Of a DNA stretch of 64,000 nucleotides, positions 56,036-64,000 are shown in pieces. The translations under genes were made by a program, and so were the position numbers. The notes under the pieces were generated by a model, which was not told the DNA's origin, ran no database searches, and was given only the letters and a program-made list of their open reading frames with translations. Position 1 is the first letter of the stretch. Each line of letters opens with the position of its first letter. Source of the DNA: Campanula takesimana (Eukaryota; Streptophyta; Magnoliopsida; Asterales; Campanulaceae); assembly GCA_026119855.1 (NCBI GenBank), contig JAOWBW010000382.1, positions 186,001 through 250,000 of the forward strand, in the 5' to 3' direction.

Positions 56036-57939
56036 TCAAACATGGCTTGGAGTCAAATTTGGTGGGGTTGGTGCTGAGCCAACGCGCCTGCCACGCTCCG
56101 ACCGACTATTCTCAGCAAACTTGACACTTCCGGCATGCATACCCTTTTGCCTTTCCTCCTCCGTCCACTCGGAAACATAGTAGTTTTCTTCACTACCTTT
56201 AATATGGTCTTTACTAGGTGGAAGAAACATGCTCCCCCACTGTGGGAAATGACATATAGTTACAGGAAGTGTGCAGGCCATAATCATAATACCCATGTAC
56301 GATAGGCCCTCAGCTGTCGACCATTGAGAGCTAGTGAAGAATATGAGCTGCGTCAAACCCGACCCGAAATTCCCACCCGCACCAGTCATGCCGGATATAA
56401 TACCGAGAGATCGTCGGGAAATGAAGGGGATGATGCCAAAAGTGGCCCCACACGCGGCTTGTGCACCAACGGAGAAGAGGATCATGAAGGTGATGGCAAT
56501 GGGAAGTGAATCAGAACGGCCGAGGAGTAGACAAAAGAGACCTCCTAATGTTTGAAGGGTCCAAAGGGTCCATAACCTACCCCTCATTCCGAACCTTTTA
56601 GCTGTGAAATCTGAAGCCCATCCACCAAAGGGTCGAGCGAGTAAATTAGCCATTCCAAAACTGGCTGCAATGATCCCGGCTAGGTGAAGCTTTAGGTCAA
56701 ACCTGTCATGTAAACCAATTTAAACATTTAGATTCATCAAAAGGCCCGAGAGTGAGCATTGACTTGGGCTGGACTGATAGCAGGATGTATTGGAGGTTTA
56801 GCTTTAAACCAATTGGTGTCAAGTTGAGGTTGCCCCTCAAATCAATATACCAGTCCATGTTTGTTTATTATCTAGATGTGAGATATATTGTCTAACAGTT
56901 AGGAGAAACAAACCTGTCATAAAAGTATTCGGCAATGACGTTATCAGTGGATAGCTCAACACCCATAGAGTAACCATAAAGGAGGACAAAGATCCATGTC
57001 CTGTAATTTGTCACAGCATACCACAACACCTGTATTGGCAAGAAGAGAAATATAGCCTAGAAGGTAGGAGAGAGATAAAAGAGAGAGATTGAGAGGGAGA
57101 TAGAGAGAGAGAGAGAGAGAGAAACTGACCCTTCCAAATTGGTCTTTAGCAACGGCACCCTTCTTTTGTAGGGCAGCAAGATTACCATCAGGAAGGTCTT
57201 GGCCAAGAGTTAAAACAAGTATACCCATAATGACATGAAGCCATCCAGGAATGAAGAATGCAATCCTCCAGGCAGTGAAAGGAGTCGCACCCGCTCTCTT
57301 GATTATGTCAAAAAGAAAAGGCATAAGAAGCTGAGTAGCTCCACCACCCATATTCCCCCACCCAGCCGCGGTTCCATTAGCAAGTCCAATAATCTTGGAA
57401 TTAAACATAGTACTCATCCAATACTGACAAGACACAAACGTTGCAAGAGAGAATCCAATCATGAATCTGACTGCTATATAGCCACTAGCATCAGAAACAA
57501 ACGACATACAAAACACGGTTGGAGCAGAAAGCATGATCAAAAACGCGCAACCATATCTAGGGCCTAGTAAATCACAAACAGCACCCATAACCAGCCTCGA
57601 AAATATGCTGCCTGAAACAGAAGCCACACCGGCATTCCCGATGTCACCTTTGGTGAGATTAAGGTTGTCCCGGATGATGGGAACGAGAGGGGCGGCTGCA
57701 AATGTGGAGACAAAACAAGTGAAAAAAGAGATCCAAGAGAGGTGGAAGGTTCTCATGTGAGGGTTTGCAAATGAGAAGAGTTTAAAGGCTTTGGCCTTAT
57801 GTTCGGAGTCAACGGGCAAGTCAAACTTTGCGGTGGTATCGGTGGGGACGATCGGAGAAGCGACGGAAAAGGCGAGAACGGGTTCTCGACCGGTGACTCC
57901 ATGCATGGAGCTTCCTGGGGACCCTTCAATATCACCCAT
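56036..57939 (-). CDS. NRT2: NRT2 high-affinity nitrate transporter, copy 2
   Basis: Intact three-exon gene: 57130-57939, 56914-57029, 56036-56702 (810 + 116 + 667 = 1593 bp, 530 residues and stop). Introns of 100 and 211 bp run gt-ag (gtcagt...acag; gtttgt...cag). The ATG at 57937-57939 opens MGDIEGSPGSSMHGVTG, and no in-frame ATG upstream is favoured. The product is an MFS nitrate/proton symporter of the plasma membrane with about 12 membrane helices. Family marks: AAGWGNMGGG at residues 191-200 and GAGGNFGSG at 416-424, the two nitrate signatures; ARPFGG at about 331-336. The N-terminus (about 1-65) and the Ser/Arg-rich C-terminus (about 490-530) are cytosolic and in this family are targets of phosphorylation. 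Function in roots usually requires NAR2/NRT3, which is not in this window. Length fits the family (about 530). Intron 1 holds a GA/TC tract as in copy 1. Confidence 0.96.
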
Positions 57940-58028
57940 CTTTATCTCTCTTAATTTCTCTCCAAAATGTTTTAAGGAGTTAGAAATGAATGAAAAGAGG
58001 TGAGTGAGAAGTAACCAAAGAAATAAGG

Positions 58029-58036
58029 TTTATATA
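58029..58036 (-). promoter_or_regulatory. Putative TATA box of NRT2 copy 2
   Basis: Minus-strand TATATAAA about 90 bp upstream of the ATG, at nearly the same distance as in copy 1. Upstream of it the two copies no longer look alike, so their promoters differ. Confidence 0.6.
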
Positions 58037-58039
58037 GAA

Positions 58040-58700
58040 AGATTGAGAATTAACGTAAGTTGTACATTTTCTTGGGGTATAAAACTGAGATTGGCTAATG
58101 GAGATTCCCAAGAGTTTTAAGAATATATATGGAATCAAATGGTAGGTACGATTTTAAGCAAAAATTCAAATTTACGTTATTTGAATTTGGAAGTCAACGA
58201 AGGGGGCAAATTTAGACAGACATTAGGAAAAAGGCAGATTGGCAAAAGTCAACTATACAGAAGCCAGACATTAACCTTTCAAATAGACTGGGGTTACATA
58301 ATTTCAACTAATGCTTTCTGCTTGATTGATAATTTTCATTCTTTATGAGGAAAGACTTGTTCTGCTTACATAATTAAGAAAAAAAAGATAAAAAAAAAAA
58401 CAAGAAGCTGTAGGATACAAACTGTATCTCACTTGTCAAAAAAGCGGTCCAATTAATTTACCACTCGTTTCGTACCTAAATAAATGTCCAAATTTTGTTT
58501 TAATGGAAATTCTGGAAGTTTTTACTTTATACAATATAGTGGCAAATATTCATATGATCATCTTTTCAAACATTTAGTTTTGCAAGTATAAAGAGACTAG
58601 TGAAAAAATATTGCTGTGAAGCCTAGAACTTCACAGCAACCTGACAACTTTTTGGTCCTAAAAATTGGACCTGTCTTTTGCTCAAGGCTATACTTACTCT
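58040..58700. other. Upstream region of NRT2 copy 2
   Basis: About 660 bp of AT-rich, MITE-free DNA that should contain the proximal promoter of copy 2. I see no coding frame of interest and did not assign nitrate-response elements with confidence. Confidence 0.4.
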
Positions 58701-58701
58701 A

Positions 58702-58960
58702 TACTCTCTCCGTCCCACCTGAATTAGGATTTTTGGGTTGGGCACGGGGATTAAGGAAAAAGTGTTAGTGGAGTAGGTATTGTGAGTATGAAAAGTAAAG
58801 TAGGAGAGAGAAAATAGGGTATAGAATAATGAGTGGAAAGTTGTTGTGAGTGTGAATGTGGGTCCCATTAAATAAAACATTTCCATTTTTTGGTTGTCCT
58901 AATTCGAATGGGACACCCAAAATGAAAATATGTCATAATTCGAGAGGGACGGAGGGAGTA
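58702..58960. mobile_element. Stowaway MITE, intact
   Basis: Termini tactctctccgtcccacctg and, reversed, tactccctccgtccctctcg, with TA flanks. This is the uninterrupted relative of the MITE at 17013-17537 and shows the empty SINE target site. It lies about 0.76 kb upstream of the NRT2 copy 2 start. Confidence 0.9.
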
Positions 58961-59592
58961 TAGTAAACTCATTGGAAACCGAAAAATTTAGTCAAACGAT
59001 CCAAGAAAATCTCTTATCATATCATAAGGTACAATGAATAGAGTGACAGAAAAATCCTAAACATATTTACACTATAGTTTCATCTCTGTGTGATAAAATA
59101 TGGTGACACTAATTGACCAACCAACAAAACAAGCGGGGGGATCCCTTCTTTCTACTTCATCAGAGTTAGTCATATTTGAACTGATGATCAATCTATATAG
59201 ATACTCAATGCAATTGTTACAAAATATACAGATTCTGAAATTCATATTGTAACAAGTGTTTCTTTTTAATATCAGTTTTCAATTTCCAGTCAACAACAAA
59301 AAGGTGGATTTATAGGACATTCACGAACACATACCTCACAAGCAATCATTTATCAAATTCAAAGTGGATTCGACCGCAGAAACGCTATGAAGTGATCAAT
59401 TTTTCATAGACAGGTCAAGATCAGTCAGAAATAATGTTTTTTTTTTTTTTGTTAGTCAATCTCTCTAAATTTACATAAGCTAAAAGACTTATATTCATAT
59501 GCAAACCATATAAGTTAATCCATTAGAAATACTCCTAATATAGGTAACCCTCGTAAGTTGGCTCAATAACAATGACCAACTATTGTACTAAA
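58961..59592. other. Intergenic, nothing recognised
   Basis: AT-rich DNA with a short T run near 59440-59451. No gene or repeat family is supported. Confidence 0.45.
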
Positions 59593-59775
59593 TGTTGGAA
59601 CAAACTTAACCCTGAATGCCATACTCTATTCTGGAAAGAGATTGAGGAAGAGATGAAGGCGGAAGCGAGATATATCTGTTGAATCCATGTTCTTGACTTT
59701 AGGGAGAAAATGAAGAATAAGAAGAAGATGTAGGGGAATGGATCTTCTAAATGATGAGTGTCTCTTAGTCTCTAG
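59593..59775 (-). repeat. Truncated LTR related to Copia-1
   Basis: Starts tgttggaacaaacttaaccc and follows the first 180 bp of the Copia-1 LTR (gattgaggaagagatgaag, gttgaatccat, gatcttctaaatgatga) with many differences. It is cut at about 59775 by a different repeat. Orientation is given as that of the Copia-1 LTR. Confidence 0.8.
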
Positions 59776-59779
59776 GAAT

Positions 59780-60410
59780 TCATGTTTTAGCGACGGGTAT
59801 TTGCCACTGAATAAATTTGGTAGCAAACCAACTAACTAGTTTGAGACAAAACTTTCATGGTTGCTAATTTGGCCACTGAATTGCAACTGAACATTTTTAG
59901 TGGCAAAATTAGCAACTTATTTACAATGAACTTTATTTTGTTGCCAAATTCGCATCTAAATTGTGACTTAAATTTATCAGTGGGAAGTCGGTCACAAGAT
60001 TCGTTGCAAATCAGTAGCTAAAAAATAAAATACATATTAATGATTTTTAAAAAAATATATTAGTGGCTAAATAGTTGCTAAGTTTAAATATAAAAATATA
60101 ATCGTATAGGTGGCTAACTCTGTCGCTAACAATTTCGAATTAGCCACCACTAGATTGAAACTGAAATATTAGTTTTTTATTAGCGACTGAATCGCCACTC
60201 ATTATTTAGTTGCTGCTAAGTTAGCTACTAAATATTATTAGTGACTAAATTACCAACCGATTTCAAACAGAACATGTTTCGTGGCTAGTTTTAGCAACTA
60301 ATAGGCGACTGAATTGTATTGTTATAAATCATGCACTTTAAAATTGTTGCTATTCAGTCGCAGAAAAAATATGTAGATTAATGCACATTTTAAAATAGCT
60401 GCCACTTTTG
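59780..60410. repeat. Degenerate gcgac/gcaac repeat region
   Basis: Words such as tagcaacta, gtggcaaatt, tgccactgaat and gtcgctaac recur about every 40-60 bp in both orientations. The outer pieces tagcgacgggtatttgccac and, reversed, ctgcgactgaatagcaac could be the ends of a transposon, but they match poorly. No protein. From 60411 to 60825 nothing is recognised. Confidence 0.45.
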
Positions 60411-60825
60411 TATGTTTAGATATTTAAAAATAAACACTTATTACTAAAGAATATAGTACCAAATATACCCTTGTTGATTGTCTATCCTATACCTACATTG
60501 CTTCTTACAATAATGCAATTAATAAATTCAAGCAATATTCTACGTAAGGGCAAAAATATAATTTGATTTTTTTTACCCAAAAGCCACAATTATTTTAGAC
60601 CAAAAAGTTTGTCCAAACGAGACAGATGATAAGCTCGGACCTTGCGGGCCAGACATAAGATCACTCCATCTGGCCAGACCGTTTAAACCGAGTTGCATCA
60701 AGATCATCACCAGACCACGTTCCCAATATATGTCCACGTATTACTAACTAGATTGGGAGCTCAATGGTTCATGTCATCAAAACGCACTAATTCATAAGCA
60801 TCCAGGCATCACTTATCGGGCACCG

Positions 60826-60985
60826 GTATGCGGTCCGTGCTCTATGTCATCAACGACATCCACCACCACTGACATTGTCATTTCCCTAATTTTCTAGCCA
60901 TGTTGCGATCCGTGCTCTATGTTCATCAATGACATCCACCAATACCTGACGTTGTCCTTTCCCTAATTTTCTAGCTAGGTCATGA
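60826..60985. repeat. Tandem duplication, ~80 bp
   Basis: Units at about 60829-60900 and 60908-60980 share tccgtgctctatgt, atgacatccacca-type text and ccctaattttctagc. They differ at about ten places. The unit lies where Copia-4 pol similarity has already ended. Confidence 0.8.
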
Positions 60986-61197
60986 CATGTGTCCTGACAA
61001 ATGACATAGGTAGCTAATGCTGAGATAACGATATTTCTATCAGCAGAATCACTATGAACATATGAAACGCAACCAAATATGCGAAGAAAGGACAAATTTA
61101 CCTGCTTGCCACTCCATGCTTCCTTTGGAATTTCATTCCCCAATGGTACCGATGGTCCCATATTGATCAAGAAAGCCGTTGTGTCAACTGCATATGC
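60886..61197 (-). pseudogene. Copia-4 int-RT linker, truncated
   Basis: In the same frame as the gag-integrase ORF, after its TAG, the minus strand reads EAWSGKQVNLSFLRIFGC and then VSYVHSDSADR, typical of the Copia linker. Similarity ends near 61035. The frame continues into unrelated text (including the 80-bp duplication) and stops at 60886. RT and RNase H are absent. Confidence 0.8.
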
Positions 61198-62529
61198 CTA
61201 GAACGTCTTCGGAAGTCCACACTTCAACCTCATACTTCTAGTCCGCTCGTTCAATGTCCTGTTCATCCTCTCTGCAACCCCGTTGTATTGAGGTGTGCCC
61301 TTTGGTGTCTTCACCATACGAATGCCATTCGCTGCACAATACTCCTTGAACTCCCCGAGCTCATACTCCCCACCATTGTCAGACCTCAAGCTTTTGAGCT
61401 TAAGACCCGTCTGATTCTCCACCAAGGCCTTCCATTTCTTAAACACCTCGAATGCCTCATCTTTATGTTTCAAGAAATAGACCCAGACCTTCCTCGTCGA
61501 ATCATCAATAAACGACATATAGTATGACGCACCACCTAGAGAAGTTACCGGGGCCGGCCCCCATAAATCTGTGTGAACCAATTCCAACTTTGCTTCCCTC
61601 AAATCCCTACATGTCCTCGAGAAGTTGCTTCTCGCCTTTTTGCCAACCACAAAATCTTTGCAGATCCCTACGTTGACTGTCTTCAAACCCGGTAGTAATC
61701 CCTTTGAGCAAAGTACTTTCATCCCCTTCTCACTCATGTGACCCAATCGACAGTGCCACAAATCCGTATCACCTTTGCTTGACGCCACCGCGATACTATC
61801 CTTGGTGTTATTCGCCAAATACAATGTCCCCTCCTTATTACCACGAGCGATCTCAGAATCCTCCTTGGTAATAACCCAGTTCCTGCAGCCAAAGGTTAGC
61901 TTGTAGCCTTCTTCGTCCAACTGCCCAACTGATAACAGGTTCTTTTTCAAACCCGGAATGTGTCTGACCCCGTGTAGATGTAAGACCTTCCCGTCCGATG
62001 CTCCTATTCTGACATCCCCTTTCCCCTTGATTTCCAAAGGCTTTCCATCCGCCAGATAGACCTTTCCGAAATCACCGGAAGTATAACTTTCCATCTCCTT
62101 TGCATGCCCGCATGAGTCTAATGATGCCCCCGAATCCAGCACCCATGATTCTAGCGCACTACTAACACTTAGAACCAGTACATCTTCACCCTCAGTTACC
62201 ACATTCGCCGCTCTGTTCCCTCGCATGGGACAGTCCTTCTTGTAGTGTCCTAACTCCTTACAATGATAGCACTGTACCGATCCCTTGGCAACCCTTAGTA
62301 CATTCTTGTTCTCCCAAGGCCTGTACTCACCACCTCCTACGTTTTCCTTTGATTCGGTTCTCACCTTGTTGCTAGTACCCGGCCTTCCCCTGCTAGTTGT
62401 AGCTAAGGCCGATCCCGAAGTAGATGGTGTCCCCAACTTCTTCATACAATTTTCCTCGCCTAAAAGAAAGTCCTTAACATCATCATACTTCAATTCATTC
62501 TTACCTGCTGAAGCATTTAACGCCGTCAC
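61198..62529 (-). pseudogene. Copia-4 gag end, protease and integrase
   Basis: 443 codons. A zinc knuckle CYHCKELGHYKKDC lies near residues 86-99. The aspartic protease follows (WVLDSGAS, catalytic D-S-G). The pre-integrase domain has LWHCRLGH, but the expected second Cys of its C-x2-C pair is replaced (ICKDFVV). The integrase core shows D (VHTDLWG), D (LRSDNGGEY) and E (NGVAERMNRT). It ends at an in-frame TAG at 61198-61200. A different subfamily from Copia-3, perhaps Tork-like. Upstream, gag is broken by a TAG near 62540 and by the hAT at 62558. Confidence 0.9.
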
Positions 62530-62557
62530 CGTTCCGCTCTAACTTCCTGGTAAGGAT

Positions 62558-63902
62558 TAGACGTGTCAAAAAACCAATCGGAACCGGCTAACCGACGGTT
62601 TTCTAACCGATCAAAACTGGCTAACTGGCCAACCGTTTCGGATGTGAACCAGCTAGGGGCGGTCCGGTTAAGGTTAAGGATTCTGATAACCGGTCAACCG
62701 GCGGTTAAGTATCCGGTTGAACCTGCGGTTATAACAGGTGATTGAACCGGCGGTTGAACCAGCTAACACACCTAATTTCTAATAATGACAGTGTGGCCCC
62801 TCCCAACGGCTAGTTGACCAAAAGGTCCAAAACGGCTAGTTTTGACTTATAGGCATTAGTTTTTTGACCAAAAACGGCTACAATGCAAAAAAAATTAAAA
62901 AAAAAGGTTTTTTTTTTTTTTCTTCAGTTTTTTGAAACTATAAATATTCCCTCCCTCCCATTTTTTTTCCACAATTCTTTCTACATTACTTCTCTCCATA
63001 TTTCTCTCTCTAATCTTCAAAGACTCTAGTTAATTTTAAGATTTCAGTTAGTTTCCAGTCAGTTATTTAACAAATTCCAGTTAGTTTCCAAATTCCTGTT
63101 AGTTATTTAACGAATTCCAGTCAATTTTTTAACAGTCGCAGTTGGTTTATCGGTTTTCAGTTAATTTTTTTAGATTCCAGTCAGATTTTTAACGGTTGCA
63201 GTTAGTTTATCAGTTTTCAGTTATTTTTTTCAGATTTCCAGTCAGTTTTTTAAGGTTCCAGTTAGTTTTTCAGTTTTGAGGTAATTTTTTCATGTTTTCC
63301 AGTCAGTTTTTAACGGTTCCAGTCAATTTTTTAATGGTTCCAGTCAGTTTTTTGGTTTCCAGTCAGTTTATTCCAGTTTCTAGTCATTTTTTTGACATTT
63401 TCCAGTTAAATTTCCACATTTCAGTTAGTTTTCCATATTTCAGTTAAAAAAAATTCTTCATCTCAAAATGTTGGCAAGTCTAATGTCAGCAAAGCATCCC
63501 GAAAGAGAATAATAGAAGATTAAAATGATAAAATTACTGCTTAGTAATAATATGTAACAATTTAACCATTTTCCAGTTAGTTTGTCAGTTTTCAGTCAAT
63601 TATTTTCAGATTTCCAGTTAGTTTTTAAACGATTCCAGTTAGTTTTTCAGTTTTCAGTCAGTTTTTTAACATTTTTCTGTTAAATTTCAGTTTCCAGTCA
63701 GTTTTTTGTCATTTTTCTGTTAAATTTCCAGATTTCAGTCACTTTTTGGACATTTTTCAGTTACAAAAAAAAAAGAAGGGAAAAAGTCAGGCGGTTTAAC
63801 CGGATGAACCGGTTAACCGCCTAACCTTAACTGTTAGAGGCGGTTCCGGTTAGTGCTTCACCGACTTCTCAACCGCCGGTTAACCGGAAATGGACACGTC
63901 TA
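62558..63902. mobile_element. hAT-type element inside Copia-4 gag
   Basis: Ends tagacgtgtcaaa and, reversed, tagacgtgtccat. A perfect 8-bp duplication gtaaggat flanks it (62550-62557 and 63903-63910), the hAT hallmark. It is 1345 bp without a transposase. Both subterminal parts are dense in accggtt/aaccgg words in both orientations (62575-62760 and 63785-63895). The middle (about 63050-63770) is a run of degenerate units like ttccagtcagttttt. The small open frame at 62563-62745 is an artefact of the subterminal repeats. Confidence 0.92.
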
Positions 63903-63910
63903 GTAAGGAT

Positions 63911-64000
63911 GCTAGCAATTGACAAGCATGAACCTCATCCCCAAACGTAATATCCAACGCCGCGAATGAGTCTATAACATCCATAAACTCATCGATGTGT
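63911..64000 (-). pseudogene. Copia-4 gag, part beyond the hAT insertion
   Basis: Minus strand reads HIDEFMDVIDSFAALDI and on to LLASLP, the middle of a Copia gag (UBN2-type). This joins the piece at 62529 once the hAT and one copy of gtaaggat are ignored. It runs off the window edge, so the 5' part of Copia-4 lies outside. Confidence 0.8.

Noticed and set aside
62285..62745. Plus-strand frames over Copia-4 gag and the hAT end
   Set aside because: They are shadows of the minus-strand gag and of the accggtt repeats.

Overview
This window is about 64 kb of nuclear DNA from a flowering plant. A eudicot is most likely: the NRT2 proteins, the tRNA-iMet-primed Copia elements, the Stowaway MITEs, the Helitrons and the tRNA-derived SINE all fit. 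I cannot name the species. The DNA is AT-rich and dominated by transposons. All comparisons were made by eye on the raw sequence, so mismatch counts are approximate.

The only recognisable host genes of substance are two NRT2-type high-affinity nitrate transporter copies. Both lie on the minus strand, about 45 kb apart, and share a three-exon structure. The copy at 56036-57939 is intact and predicts 530 residues. The copy at 9271-11175 has the same exon boundaries, but a 7-bp deletion in exon 1 shifts the frame, so it looks like a recent pseudogene. A short relic at 7857-7970 resembles the C-terminus of a serine carboxypeptidase.

Layout. 0-9 kb: a truncated Helitron RepHel fragment, a CCG/CCA-rich low-complexity block, hairpin-bearing tandem repeats, and two Helitron termini joined head to tail. 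9.2-11.3 kb: NRT2 pseudogene. 11.5-15.9 kb: two related elements carrying an array of roughly 110-bp repeats rich in TTTGACC, directly upstream of the NRT2 pseudogene. 16-21 kb: a Helitron end, a cluster of Stowaway MITEs (one nested in another, one split by a SINE with a 14-bp target duplication) and a hAT MITE. 21-27 kb: Copia-1, with nearly identical LTRs but a ruined interior. 27-33 kb: LTR and pol relics, microsatellites, and a hAT MITE inside a Copia pol relic. 33-52 kb: a minus-strand Copia fragment (C) joined through a mosaic inverted duplication to a plus-strand Copia (D). D is itself split by the complete minus-strand element Copia-3, with TSD TGAGT. 52.5-55 kb: LTR element E, with almost no coding capacity. 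56-58 kb: intact NRT2. 58.7-64 kb: a Stowaway MITE, an LTR fragment and Copia-4, whose gag is split by a hAT element with a perfect 8-bp TSD.

The most unusual signal is a set of short GC-rich dyad motifs, mostly centred on CG-NN-CG, in the LTRs or leaders of several Copia elements. In three related LTRs they sit at the same place (about 830-1050 nt from the LTR 5' end), just past a conserved anchor, although the motif differs between elements. This looks like a variable palindrome cassette in a conserved position.
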